Below, piece by piece: positions 44,436 to 53,343 of a DNA stretch of 64,000 nucleotides. Source of the DNA: DASVUC01 sp038237225. GTDB lineage: Bacteria > Planctomycetota > Phycisphaerae > Tepidisphaerales > Tepidisphaeraceae. Every line of letters begins with the position of its first letter. Within the stretch, counting starts at the first letter, position 1. The position numbers and the translations under genes are program-made. The stretch lies in NCBI GenBank assembly GCA_038237225.1, contig JBBRYX010000011.1:110589-174588 (forward strand), read 5' to 3'. The notes below the pieces were generated by a model. It did not search any database and was not told the DNA's origin. It saw only the letters and a program-made list of their open reading frames with translations.

Positions 44436-45022
44436 AACGCCAACCTCACTGGAGACTTGTGGCCAGCCCTCAAGGCGGCAAAGCAAATAATGTGCCTTCA
44501 GGACGATCGAGCAAGCATAAGCATACAGCGAGCACGACTTTTGTGGCGCTGTGGGCGATTTTTCTTGGCTGAACCTGCGAAAAAAGTTTAAGCCATCGAG
44601 CGAAATATGATTCCGCGAAAATGGGGCGCGGACATCGTGTCCGATTTTTAAGACACCCTGACCGGCAGTCTCTGCCGTACGCGCGCACTCGACCCCTTGG
44701 GACACCTTGATAACCCTCCACGCTAACCGGACGTTGATTCACATGAGTTTGCTTGCTAAAACGTGTTGCATTCATCGCCTCTCGTGTACAACAAACCGAT
44801 GGCTCACGCCCATATTGTTCTCGTGCGCGTCCGCGATCTGATGTTTTCATCGCGCATCGTCGACGCTGCGCGCAACGCCGGCCGGCATGTCAAAAGTCGT
44901 TCACGTGCCGCGCAGCTGCCCACGAGAAGGGCCGAAATATTTTTTTGAATTTAAACCAGGAAGGTGCTCAACGACCCCGTTGAGTCGCGACCCTCGGGAG
45001 CGGTCCGACAAGGAAAACGATT
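44436..45022. other. Low-coding gap between a small gene and the aldolase gene
   Basis: About 590 bases. The left part (to about 44790) shows no coding signal. The right part holds a probable gene fragment at 44799-44983. The aldolase ribosome binding site AAGGA is at about 45009. No transposase or repeat was seen. Confidence 0.5.
44799..44983 (+). pseudogene. Fragment of a small response-regulator-like gene
   Basis: Reads MAHAHIVLVRVRDLMFSSRI then VDAARNAGRHVK, and after a frame change within a run of T around 44940-44946 continues IFLNLNQEGAQRP. This resembles the N-terminal half of short receiver-like proteins (RDLxFSSRI ... DLNxEGA), from memory. The second half of the expected ~125 residues is missing and the aldolase gene begins 40 bases on. 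Confidence 0.45.
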
Positions 45023-46081
45023 ATGAACAAACAAATCATCGAACTTCTCGGACCCGACGCCGAAGCCCTCATCACCTACAAAGCCAAAGGCTTTCCCAAA
45101 GACCTTCTCCACCTCCCCGGCCCCGACTTCATAGACCGCATCGCTGCGCTGACAGATCGGCCCCCAACCGTCCTCCGGAACTTCCAGCAAATCCTCAATC
45201 ACGGCCGCCTCGCCAACACCGGCTATGTCTCCATTCTCCCCGTCGACCAAGGCATCGAACATTCCGCCGGCGCCAGCTTCGCCCCCAACCCCGCCTACTT
45301 CGATCCCCAAAACATCGTCAAGCTCGCCGTCGAAGGCGGCTGCAACGCCGTCGCCTCCACCCTCGGCGTCCTCGGCTCTGTCTCGCGCAGGTACGCCCAC
45401 AAAATCCCCTTCATCGTCAAGCTGAATCACAACGAGTTTCTTCAGTATCCCAACAAGTTTGACCAGATCATGTTCGGCAGCGTCAAGCAGGCCTTCAACA
45501 TGGGCGCGGCCGCTGTCGGCGCCACGATCTACTTCGGCTCCCCCGAATCCACCCGCCAGCTCCAGGAAGTCAGCGTCGTCTTCGCCCAGGCCCACGAGCT
45601 CGGACTCGTCACCGTTCTATGGTGCTATCTGCGCAACCCCGCCTTCAAGACCGACCAGACTGATTTCCACACCGCCGCCGATCTCACCGGCCAAGCCAAC
45701 CACCTCGGCGTCAGCATCCAAGCCGACATCATCAAACAAAAACTCCCCACGAACAACGGCGGCTTCACCGCGCTCAAGTTCGGCAAGACCCACAAAGACG
45801 TCTACGAAAAACTAACGCCCAACAACCACCCCATCGAGATGACCCGCTACCAACTCGCCAATTGCTACTTGGGCCGCTCGCCCCTCATCAACTCCGGCGG
45901 AGAATCCAAAGGCGCCGGTGATCTCGCCGAAGCCGTCCGCACCGCCATCATCAACAAACGCGCCGGTGGCATGGGCCTAATCTCCGGACGTAAAGCCTTC
46001 CAACGCCCCATGAACGAGGGCATTCAGCTCCTCAACACGATCCAGGACATCTATCTGGATAAAGAAATCACCATCGCCTGA
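45023..46081 (+). CDS. fbaB: Class I fructose-bisphosphate aldolase, archaeal/FbaB type
   Basis: 352 residues, matching the ~350 of E. coli FbaB and the DhnA family. Key segments are VSILPVDQGIEHSAGASFAP, FIVKLNHNEFLQYPN, MGAAAVGATIYFGSPESTRQ, and SIQADIIKQKLPTNNGGF, where the lysines likely include the Schiff-base residue. It reversibly cleaves fructose 1,6-bisphosphate to dihydroxyacetone phosphate and glyceraldehyde 3-phosphate in glycolysis/gluconeogenesis without metal. AAGGA precedes the ATG. It runs convergent to the ferritin gene with 16 bases between stops. Confidence 0.93.
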   Translation: MNKQIIELLGPDAEALITYKAKGFPKDLLHLPGPDFIDRIAALTDRPPTVLRNFQQILNHGRLANTGYVSILPVDQGIEHSAGASFAPNPAYFDPQNIVKLAVEGGCNAVASTLGVLGSVSRRYAHKIPFIVKLNHNEFLQYPNKFDQIMFGSVKQAFNMGAAAVGATIYFGSPESTRQLQEVSVVFAQAHELGLVTVLWCYLRNPAFKTDQTDFHTAADLTGQANHLGVSIQADIIKQKLPTNNGGFTALKFGKTHKDVYEKLTPNNHPIEMTRYQLANCYLGRSPLINSGGESKGAGDLAEAVRTAIINKRAGGMGLISGRKAFQRPMNEGIQLLNTIQDIYLDKEITIA

Positions 46082-46097
46082 TCCCCGACTCAGCCGC

Positions 46098-46412
46098 CTA
46101 ATCGACAGCGGCTTCACCTTTTTCGCCGCGATCCACGATATCTCCGGTTGTGAACAGGATTTCCTTCACCACCGCGCGCCACTCCGGTTTCTTCCGCAGC
46201 AAGAACTCCAGATCCATTCCGAAGTGCTTGAACTCTTCCTTCTGCGCATTCCCCATGATCGCACGCGCCTCTTTATCCTTCTCCACCGCCATCCGCTGCT
46301 CGTACCAGTCGATCGCCTGCGCCTCTTCAATCAACGAAAGCATCATTCGCGCAAACGTACGCGTCGCCTGCGGCAATTCACTCGGCGGTTCATGGTACTG
46401 ATCAAAACCCAT
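46098..46412 (-). CDS. Encapsulin-type ferritin-like protein (EncFtn family), orphan
   Basis: 104 residues from the ATG at 46412, with AAGGAG just upstream; a longer open frame to 46547 lacks support. The core MMLSLIEEAQAIDWYEQRMA and NAQKEEFKHFGMDLEFLLRK matches encapsulated ferritins, whose half-ferritin chain forms a ferroxidase site between subunits. E30, W36, E60 and H63 align by eye with the Rhodospirillum E32, W38, E62 and H65; the position of the entry-site E34 is Q32 here. The C-terminus (IVDRGEKGEAAVD) shows no recognisable encapsulin targeting peptide, and no shell gene lies within the window. It would oxidise and store iron, perhaps with a shell encoded elsewhere. Confidence 0.85.
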   Translation of the reverse strand: MGFDQYHEPPSELPQATRTFARMMLSLIEEAQAIDWYEQRMAVEKDKEARAIMGNAQKEEFKHFGMDLEFLLRKKPEWRAVVKEILFTTGDIVDRGEKGEAAVD

Positions 46413-46497
46413 TGGGTCTCCTTCCCTTTCAATGGAAAGTGGGGCGCCGTTGAAACGACGCCCCACGTGATCCGTTCCTGGACTCGAGTGACTAGGC

Positions 46498-47439
46498 TTA
46501 CTGAGCAGCCGCCGGTTTCGCACCGCCCTGCGGCATCTCAACGCCATAGATTGCCATCAACACATGCCGCGCCACGGTGCGCCGAGCCTGGGTCTGATCC
46601 GCCGGCCACTGCGCGCTCATCTCGCCGACCATGGTGAGGTGCTTCTGCACATCATCATGAATCTGCTGCGACGTGCGCGTGTTCGGGACATCGATCTTCC
46701 AGCCGCCTGCTTCGCGAATCAGCGAAACATCCATCGCCGGCAATCCGCCTTCCGCAGGCAGACGCACAATCGCCACATTGCGACCCTTCTCGATGTTCCC
46801 ATTCTTCTGCGTGTCCCGGTCGAGCTGCTTGTTCGCTGCCTGCTCCGCAGTTCCCGGGGCAGCGTTTCCACTCGCGGTCGCCGGATCCCCGCTTCCAATC
46901 ATCACCACCGCCACCGGCCAAGCCTGAACGAATTGCGCCGGATCCTGAATCTCCCCTTCAACCGCCTGGTTCGCGGTGAAGTCGCGTTCATCCGCATCAA
47001 ACTTGGCGCCATACTTATCCTTCCACGCCTTGGCAATCCCGTCGATCCTGCCGTTCAGTTCATTCGCATCCAGCTTGTCGATGTCCTTCAGACGATCGCG
47101 ATCCTGATCCACAAAGTACCCCACCATGTCATCGAGCCCGTTCTTATCGAGCGACTGATTCGTCACGCCCACGATCGGTCCGGAAAGCTTCGCGGCGTTT
47201 GCCATCTCCTTCGACTGCGTTGCGCCCGCCGGTAGCGCCAGAGCCGCAGCGCCGGTCGTCCGTTCGGCAATAGCGCCGGTTCCGCGCTCGCCGGACTTAT
47301 CTCCGACAGTTTGGTCATTTCGCGGCGTGGCTGACGTAGCTTTCTCATCATCCGCCGCGCGCACGGTGGATTGAATGATGAGTCCGGTAGATCCACACGC
47401 AAGGGCTGCTGAGAGCGCCCAGTTAAGTTTTCGGGACAT
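46498..47439 (-). CDS. Exported protein of unknown function
   Basis: 313 residues from the ATG at 47439, preceded by AAGGAGGAC. It begins with a signal peptide (MSRKLNWALSAALACGSTGL). The middle has DDMVGYFVDQDRDRLKDIDK and KYGAKFDADERDFTANQAV; the C-terminal half has VIMIGSG-like and VSLIREAGGWKIDVPNTRTS segments reminiscent of lumazine-binding/SnoaL-like 'simple exported' domains, but I cannot assign a family. It diverges from atpG, sharing a 203-base intergenic region, and is in line with the ferritin gene downstream. Confidence 0.75.
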   Translation of the reverse strand: MSRKLNWALSAALACGSTGLIIQSTVRAADDEKATSATPRNDQTVGDKSGERGTGAIAERTTGAAALALPAGATQSKEMANAAKLSGPIVGVTNQSLDKNGLDDMVGYFVDQDRDRLKDIDKLDANELNGRIDGIAKAWKDKYGAKFDADERDFTANQAVEGEIQDPAQFVQAWPVAVVMIGSGDPATASGNAAPGTAEQAANKQLDRDTQKNGNIEKGRNVAIVRLPAEGGLPAMDVSLIREAGGWKIDVPNTRTSQQIHDDVQKHLTMVGEMSAQWPADQTQARRTVARHVLMAIYGVEMPQGGAKPAAAQ

Positions 47440-47642
47440 AAGTCCTCCTTGTTGAGAGTTGTTCGATACTGCCATCCGCACGGTGCAGCGACGGCAGCGT
47501 TCGGTGAGCAACCCCGATGCCGGAACCGAGTTCTCGGCAATTTATAACAAATTTTGCTCTGCCAAGTACCCTCCCCCCTCCATTACTTGCGAACTTGCCC
47601 CAGACCCCGATAATCCCCCACCTACTTCAGGAGATCCCGCGC

Positions 47643-48626
47643 ATGGCGAAGGCTCGAGCAATCGTTAAACGCCGTAAGGCCGTCCGAAACATCAAGAAGA
47701 TCACCAAGACGATGCAGATGATCGCCACGGCGAAGTTCCAGAAGTCGCTCAAGCGCGCCGTCGGAACCAAACCCTACACGCTCAAAGTCCGTGAGCTGGT
47801 GCGCGAACTTGCCGCCACGGTCGGTGACGTCAAGCATCCGCTCCTCCGCCGCCCGACCGACGAAGATCGCACCAACCGCATCGCCGTCCTCGTCCTCACC
47901 AGCAACCGCGGCCTCGCCGGCGCCTACAACGGCAGCGTCCTCCGCACCGCCAACGCCTTCATGAAGCAGCAGGAGGCCGCCGGCAAAACCGTCGAGCTGC
48001 ACATCGCCGGCAAGAAGGGCTTCAGCTATTTCAACTTCCTCAAGCGCCCGATCGCCCAACGGATGGATGCCGCCGATACGCCGCGCTTCGCAGATGTTGA
48101 GCGGATCGCCCAGGAGTTCATCGACCCGTTCGTCAGCGGCGCCCTCGATGCCGTGCACATCGTCTACATGAACTTTATCAGCGCCGGCACCCAAAGGTCC
48201 GATGTCATGACGCTCCTGCCGCTCGCCGGAGTCGAAGAGGCCACCGAGCACCTTGCCCGGCAGGGCGCCGAGCGTGATGCCCAGCTCAAGGCCGGCGCCC
48301 TCGACATGAAGCACACCGGCGCCGATGGCAGAGCCGAAGCGCATTACAACAGCCAAACCATCTACGACTTTTCCCCGGAGCCCGTCGTCCTCCTCGACGA
48401 GCTTCTCCCCCTCACGGTGAAGAGCGCCCTCTTCCAGGCGTTTCTCGACGCGACCACCAGCGAACACGTCGCCCGGATGATCGCCATGAAGTCCGCCACC
48501 GACAACGCCGACAAGATGGTGAAAAGCCTCTCCCTTCAATACAACCGCGCCCGCCAAAGTCAGATCACCACCGAACTCTCCGAAATCATGGGCGGCGTCG
48601 AAGCCATGAAAGGCCCCGGCGACTAA
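47643..48626 (+). CDS. atpG: ATP synthase F1 gamma subunit, isolated from other atp genes
   Basis: 327 residues, longer than the usual ~290. The N-terminus KARAIVKRRKAVRNIKKITK-TMQMIATAKFQKSL and C-terminus ARMIAMKSATDNADKMVKSL-SLQYNRARQSQITTELSEIM are the conserved gamma coiled-coil helices; the internal VLTSNRGLAGAYNGSVLR is also characteristic. It should form the rotating shaft of F1. The ATG at 47643 has AGGAGA upstream; the open frame before it is non-coding. No alpha, beta, delta, epsilon or Fo gene adjoins. An insert around residues 205-245 (QGAERDAQLKAGALDMKHTG) accounts for the extra length. Confidence 0.93.
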   Translation: MAKARAIVKRRKAVRNIKKITKTMQMIATAKFQKSLKRAVGTKPYTLKVRELVRELAATVGDVKHPLLRRPTDEDRTNRIAVLVLTSNRGLAGAYNGSVLRTANAFMKQQEAAGKTVELHIAGKKGFSYFNFLKRPIAQRMDAADTPRFADVERIAQEFIDPFVSGALDAVHIVYMNFISAGTQRSDVMTLLPLAGVEEATEHLARQGAERDAQLKAGALDMKHTGADGRAEAHYNSQTIYDFSPEPVVLLDELLPLTVKSALFQAFLDATTSEHVARMIAMKSATDNADKMVKSLSLQYNRARQSQITTELSEIMGGVEAMKGPGD

Positions 48627-48825
48627 AGGAAGTTTAAGCAAGCGCATAAATGCGTGACGCTTCCGGCTGAGAACCCCCGGCATCCGGGACTCCAGACGCA
48701 TGTCTTCAATCGGCATGGTGGTCATGCGCGTTACGGTGCATTGACGAAAGCGGCATCACAACGGATGTTGTTCTGGCGCAAGCTGTGTTGCAATGAGCAT
48801 CTCGCAAGCCTGAAGGAGATCGGTA

Positions 48826-50343
48826 ATGTCGCTTGTTCTAGCCCTGGATCAGGGGACGACGAGTTCGCGGGCGATTCTGTTCGATCACAAGGGAAGCATC
48901 CTGAACGTGGCGCAGCGCGAGTTTCGGCAGATCTTTCCGCAGCCGGGGTGGGTCGAGCATGATGCCGATGAGATTTGGGAATCGCAGCTTGCCGTCGCCC
49001 AGGAGGTAATGAACAAGGCCGGCCTCTCTGCGAATGATGTCGCGGCCATTGGGATAACGAATCAGCGCGAGACAACCCTCGTTTGGGATCGCGCTACGGG
49101 AAAGCCCATTCACCACGCGATCGTCTGGCAGGATCGACGGACTGCGGGCTTCTGCGACGAGCTGAAAAAAAGTGGCCATCTCCCGCAGGTGCAGGAGAAA
49201 ACGGGTCTTGTCATCGACGCGTACTTCTCCGGGAGCAAGCTGCGATGGCTGCTCGACAATGTTTCAGGCGCGCGACAAAAAGCCGAGAAGGGCGAGCTTG
49301 CCTTCGGAACCATCGACTCCTGGCTGATCTGGAAACTCACCGGGGGAAAAACGCACATTACCGATCCCAGCAACGCATCGCGCACGATGCTCTACAACAT
49401 CAAGACCCGGCAGTGGGATGATGAACTGCTGACACTTCTGGGCGTTCCGCGAGCGGTCCTGCCGGAAGTGAAATCATCGAGCGAGGTGTACGCCGAGACG
49501 GATTCAAAACTGTTCGGCGGCGCCGTCAAGATCGCAGGGATCGCGGGAGACCAGCAGGCCGCGCTCTTCGGCCAAACCTGCTTCGCGCGCGGTCTCGCGA
49601 AGAACACCTACGGGACCGGTTGCTTCATGCTGATGAACGTGGGAGATCAACCCGTCGCATCGAAGCATCAGCTGCTCACGACCGTAGCCTGGGAACGTGC
49701 GGGACAAACACAGTACGCTCTTGAAGGCAGCGTTTTCATCGGCGGCGCGGTCGTCCAATGGCTTCGCGATGGACTCGGGATCGTGAAGTCGGCCGCCGAA
49801 ATCGAGAAGCTCGCCGCTACGGTTCCCGATCCCGGTGGCGTGTACATGGTCCCTGCCTTTGCGGGCCTGGGCGCTCCTCACTGGGATCAATATGCCCGCG
49901 GCACCATCACCGGAATCACGCGCGGCACCACCGCCGCGCACTTCGCGCGCGCCGGTCTCGAAAGCATCGCCTATCAAGTCGCAGACATCTTGGATGTCAT
50001 GCAGAAAGACTCGGGCATCCAGATCAAAGAGCTGCGCGTCGACGGCGGCGCTGCCGCGAACAATCTGCTCATGCAGTTCCAGTCGGATCTGCTCGGCGTG
50101 CCCGTCGTCCGACCGAAAGTGACGGAAACAACCGCCCTCGGCGCTGCTTATCTCGCAGGTTTGGCCGTGGGATATTGGAACGATCAGAAGGATGTTGAAA
50201 CCAACTGGCAAATCGAACGGAAATTCGAGCCACAAATGAAGCGATCAGATGTCGAGCACCGGCGCGAGCGCTGGACCGAAGCGCTCCGGCGCTCGCGTGA
50301 CTGGGAAGAAAAGTCGTCAGTCGGCGTCAAGAAAATGATCTGA
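48826..50343 (+). CDS. glpK: Glycerol kinase
   Basis: 505 residues, normal for GlpK. Motifs: ALDQGTTSSRAILFDHKG (phosphate-binding), GITNQRETTLVWDRATGKPI, HHAIVWQDRRTAGFCDEL, GTIDSWLIWKLTGGKTHITD, and ELRVDGGAAANNLLMQFQSD. It phosphorylates glycerol with ATP to glycerol 3-phosphate in the cytoplasm. AAGGAG precedes the ATG. It is followed by glpF, the glycerol facilitator, 65 bases on. A single palindromic arm lies in that spacer. Confidence 0.96.
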   Translation: MSLVLALDQGTTSSRAILFDHKGSILNVAQREFRQIFPQPGWVEHDADEIWESQLAVAQEVMNKAGLSANDVAAIGITNQRETTLVWDRATGKPIHHAIVWQDRRTAGFCDELKKSGHLPQVQEKTGLVIDAYFSGSKLRWLLDNVSGARQKAEKGELAFGTIDSWLIWKLTGGKTHITDPSNASRTMLYNIKTRQWDDELLTLLGVPRAVLPEVKSSSEVYAETDSKLFGGAVKIAGIAGDQQAALFGQTCFARGLAKNTYGTGCFMLMNVGDQPVASKHQLLTTVAWERAGQTQYALEGSVFIGGAVVQWLRDGLGIVKSAAEIEKLAATVPDPGGVYMVPAFAGLGAPHWDQYARGTITGITRGTTAAHFARAGLESIAYQVADILDVMQKDSGIQIKELRVDGGAAANNLLMQFQSDLLGVPVVRPKVTETTALGAAYLAGLAVGYWNDQKDVETNWQIERKFEPQMKRSDVEHRRERWTEALRRSRDWEEKSSVGVKKMI

Positions 50344-50353
50344 TTCTCATGGC

Positions 50354-50370
50354 ATGGGCATCTTGCCCAT
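50354..50370. repeat. Single palindromic arm between glpK and glpF
   Basis: ATGGGCATCTTGCCCAT is a perfect palindrome resembling one arm of the two-armed repeats at 9517-19703. Only one arm is present here. Confidence 0.85.
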
Positions 50371-50408
50371 CTCGAATCGCTACAACGCAAAACAGGCGGA
50401 GGTCGGAA

Positions 50409-51170
50409 ATGGACTGGAAGGTTTTCATCGCCGAATTCATCGGCACCGCAATCTTAATCCTCTTGGGCGACGGCGTCGTCGCCAACGTCGTTCTCAACAA
50501 AACCAAGGGCAACGGCGGCGGCTGGATCGTCATCACCGCCGGTTGGGGCATGGCCGTCTTCGTCGCGGTCTTTTGCGTGCGGGCCGCCAGCGGCGCCCAC
50601 CTGAACCCCGCGGTCACGATCGCGATCGCCGCATCCCACCGCGGGATCGGATGGAGCCAGGTGCCGATGTACATCGCCGGGCAGATGCTCGGCGCGTTCG
50701 TCGGCGCTTGCACGGTCTACCTGTTTTACAAAGATCACTTTAAGGTCACTGAGGACGCGAATCTCAAGCTCGCGGTCTTTTCAACCGGACCCGCCATCCG
50801 AAATCTCGGCACGGCGTTTTTCTGCGAAGTCATCGGAACCTTCCTCCTCGTGCTTCCGATCTTCCTCATGTCCGACCCGAACATTTCGTTCACCTTAAGC
50901 TCCGCTTCGGCGCAGTCCGGCAAGTTAGGACTTGGAGCGCTCGGAGCCTTGCCCGTGGGTCTGCTCGTGTTTGCAATTGGAATGTCACTCGGTGGCACAA
51001 CCGGCTACGCGATCAACCCCGCCCGCGATCTCGGCCCCCGCATTGCTCACGCCCTTCTCCCAATCCCGGGAAAGCGCGACAGCGACTGGTCCTACGCCTG
51101 GATTCCGGTCGCCGCCCCGATCCTCGGCGGTTTGCTCGCGGCCGTCGCGGCGGGAGCATTAAAGCCGTAG
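50409..51170 (+). CDS. glpF: Glycerol facilitator (aquaglyceroporin)
   Basis: 253 residues of the MIP channel family. Two pore loops are present: SGAHLNPAVTIAIA and GYAINPARDLGPRI; the Asp after the second NPAR is the glycerol-facilitator signature. Six membrane helices are visible, starting FIAEFIGTAILILLGDGVVA. The start at 50409 is chosen because GGAGG lies just upstream and the longer frame from 50349 runs over the palindromic arm. Together with glpK it forms a glycerol uptake operon: facilitated diffusion followed by trapping as phosphate. Confidence 0.95.
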   Translation: MDWKVFIAEFIGTAILILLGDGVVANVVLNKTKGNGGGWIVITAGWGMAVFVAVFCVRAASGAHLNPAVTIAIAASHRGIGWSQVPMYIAGQMLGAFVGACTVYLFYKDHFKVTEDANLKLAVFSTGPAIRNLGTAFFCEVIGTFLLVLPIFLMSDPNISFTLSSASAQSGKLGLGALGALPVGLLVFAIGMSLGGTTGYAINPARDLGPRIAHALLPIPGKRDSDWSYAWIPVAAPILGGLLAAVAAGALKP

Positions 51171-51195
51171 CCCGGGCTGCGATCGTTTAGAGAAA

Positions 51196-51210
51196 GTGGG
51201 CGGTGCCCAC
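51196..51210. repeat. Short palindrome GTGGGC-GGT-GCCCAC
   Basis: Six paired bases with a three-base loop, in the 41-base gap between the convergent glpF and permease genes. It could act as a bidirectional transcription stop. Confidence 0.6.
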
Positions 51211-51211
51211 C

Positions 51212-53200
51212 CTACGCGGCGGGCGCCTGCTGCAGCGCAAGGTGCTTGGACATCTGATCAATCTGATCGATCGCCTCGGACAACGTCGTTGTGACCCCAA
51301 CCGTCGCGACGCAGGTGATGCGATCTTTCGCGCGTTGAAGGTTTCCCTTCAGGGTCCACAGCCCGACCAGCATCGGGATGTCCGGGTACACGAGGTGAAG
51401 CCGTTTGCAGAGATATCGGCCATGCGTCACCGCCGCGGGGGGCATCGCCGAGACCACCACGATATGAGTCTCGGACTTTTTCACCTCTTCCACCATTTCC
51501 GAAGCCAGGGACGTAAACGAGTGGTTCTTCGCGCAATAGCCTTGAAAGTTCAGCAACTGCGTGAGCATCAGTCCCACGATTTCGTCCGCTTGATCGTGGG
51601 CCGGAAGCGTCAGGACGTTGATCGTGCAGTGGTCTAAGAGCCGCTTCCGCTTGGTTGACGTAGGTGCCGCGGCTTCCTGAACTTCCTTCGAACGATCACC
51701 CGGACCCGCGCCCGTGCGCGCGAAGATCACCTGCTGCTCATCGCCCAGTTCATCAATCAGTTCTCGCAGACTTCGCCGGATAAACTCGCGCCGCGACTCG
51801 TCCAGTTTTCCCTTGTGCCGATCCTGCTCCGCCATCCCGAGCGCCGGCATCAGGATCTGATCGTAGACTTCCTCGAGCGATTTTTCGCCGAGATACCCGG
51901 TCACCAGCTCAACGACTTCCTCCTGATCCATCGCCAGCCAGCGCTGATAAACCCGCTCGTGCGGCGCCAGCACCGGCTCATCGCCGAGGATGATGTCGAG
52001 GAACGAAAGTTGCGGGACGTATTTGCCCAGAACCACCAGGCACACCGTCAGCGGGGTCGCCATCAGCAAACCGATCGGTCCCCAAAGCCAAGTCCAGAAG
52101 ACCGCCGAGACCAGGATCGCGACGGCGGACATGCCGGTGGAAGCTCCATAAAGCACGGGCTCCATCACATTGTTCGAGAGCAGCTCGACGACGACGAACA
52201 GGCTCAGGGTCCAGCCGAAAACGCCAAAGCCGCTGTAGACCGCGAGGGAGATAAGCACCGGAAACGCCGCCGCCATCCACGGGCCGATGTAAGGAATGAA
52301 GCGCAGCACCGCACACAGAAGTCCCCACAGGACGACGTTCGGAAAACCAGGGTTGTTATGCCCCGCGGTCCTGCCGATGATCCACAGCCCGAGCGAGATG
52401 GCCACGCCATAGGTGCCGTTCACAATCGCCTGCATCAGCAGGTATCGCGAGATTCGCTCGGTCGCGTCGTCGAGCGCCTGCGTCGTGAGATTGAGTTGCC
52501 CGTGGCCCACCAGTCGAATCAACCGGTCGCGCAGATCTTCGCGCTGAAGGAGCATGAACAACGTGAAGATGATGACAAGACCCGCCGTTCCCAGCGGCGA
52601 AAGCGCCAGCCCCACGATCGAAGACAGACGCTGAATGGGCGAGGGCGTCGGCTCAACCACCGCCACCGGAACGGGGTTCTGTTTCGTCGGCTGCGTGGAG
52701 GGATTCGGAACCGAACCCTTCGATTCTTCCGTGATCGTCAGCGCGTCGCCCGTTTTGGAACCGACATGTCGGGCGGCGACGTCAGCAGGTTGAGTCGACT
52801 GCGTGGTGGGTTTCTCGAGATCTCGCTGCACGTTTTCGCCAAAACGCATCATCTTCTCAAAAAGACCGCCTCTCGGCCGCAAGACCTCGAGCTTGGAGGT
52901 GATATTCCCCCGATACTGGTCGATGTTGTTGGCCAGCTCCCAGACCTGATCCGCCACCACGAAACCCAGCACCCCCAGCAGCGCGAACGCCGTGAACACC
53001 ACGATCAGCACCGAAGGCGCCCGCGGAATCCGGGCACGCTCCAGCCGGCTTACCAGCGGCGACAGCAAAAACATCAACATCACCGAAAGCGCCAGCGGGA
53101 TCAGCACGTCGCTCGCCAGGTACAGCGCCGCGATGATGACGCACACCGAGGCAAGCGTAAGGAATCGGGAAGGTTTCGGAACAGCGTCGTTGCGGGCCAT
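51212..53200 (-). CDS. AI-2E-family permease fused to a B12-binding-like domain
   Basis: 662 residues. The N-terminal ~430 residues are an AI-2E/PerM-type transporter, with hydrophobic helices (LASDVLIPLALSVMLMFLLS, GLLCAVLRFIPYIGPWMAAA, GPIGLLMATPLTVCLVVLGK) and a Pro/Thr-rich insertion around 130-190. Residues about 535-645 (INVLTLPAHDQADEIVGLML, SETHIVVVSAMPPAAVTHGR) have the Rossmann-like pattern of cobalamin-binding sensor domains but lack the DxHxxG cobalamin histidine, so it may bind another ligand or a partner. The combination suggests transport coupled to a soluble regulatory domain in the cytoplasm. Substrate unknown. Confidence 0.8.
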   Translation of the reverse strand: MARNDAVPKPSRFLTLASVCVIIAALYLASDVLIPLALSVMLMFLLSPLVSRLERARIPRAPSVLIVVFTAFALLGVLGFVVADQVWELANNIDQYRGNITSKLEVLRPRGGLFEKMMRFGENVQRDLEKPTTQSTQPADVAARHVGSKTGDALTITEESKGSVPNPSTQPTKQNPVPVAVVEPTPSPIQRLSSIVGLALSPLGTAGLVIIFTLFMLLQREDLRDRLIRLVGHGQLNLTTQALDDATERISRYLLMQAIVNGTYGVAISLGLWIIGRTAGHNNPGFPNVVLWGLLCAVLRFIPYIGPWMAAAFPVLISLAVYSGFGVFGWTLSLFVVVELLSNNVMEPVLYGASTGMSAVAILVSAVFWTWLWGPIGLLMATPLTVCLVVLGKYVPQLSFLDIILGDEPVLAPHERVYQRWLAMDQEEVVELVTGYLGEKSLEEVYDQILMPALGMAEQDRHKGKLDESRREFIRRSLRELIDELGDEQQVIFARTGAGPGDRSKEVQEAAAPTSTKRKRLLDHCTINVLTLPAHDQADEIVGLMLTQLLNFQGYCAKNHSFTSLASEMVEEVKKSETHIVVVSAMPPAAVTHGRYLCKRLHLVYPDIPMLVGLWTLKGNLQRAKDRITCVATVGVTTTLSEAIDQIDQMSKHLALQQAPAA

Positions 53201-53343
53201 GCGGGAGTAATCCTGAAAACTGCGGATGTTCGGGTTGTTTCGACGTGATTGTAGGAGAGCGCCTCAAGACCGAGAACGTCCAATAAATCGCATGATGCAG
53301 CGGGGATAATATTGAGACGGGAAATCTTGACGGCATTACGCCG

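Noticed and set aside
44436..44800. Upstream extension of the small 58-residue gene to 44705
   Set aside because: No ribosome binding site before the upstream start and the sequence lacks a protein-like pattern.
47622..48725. A long minus-strand reading frame of 367 codons opposite atpG
   Set aside because: It is antisense to an unmistakable gamma subunit and its composition reflects the complementary codons; no motif found.
51815..53248. A 477-codon plus-strand frame opposite the AI-2E permease
   Set aside because: Arg/His/Asp-rich composition typical of an antisense shadow; the permease is clear on the other strand.
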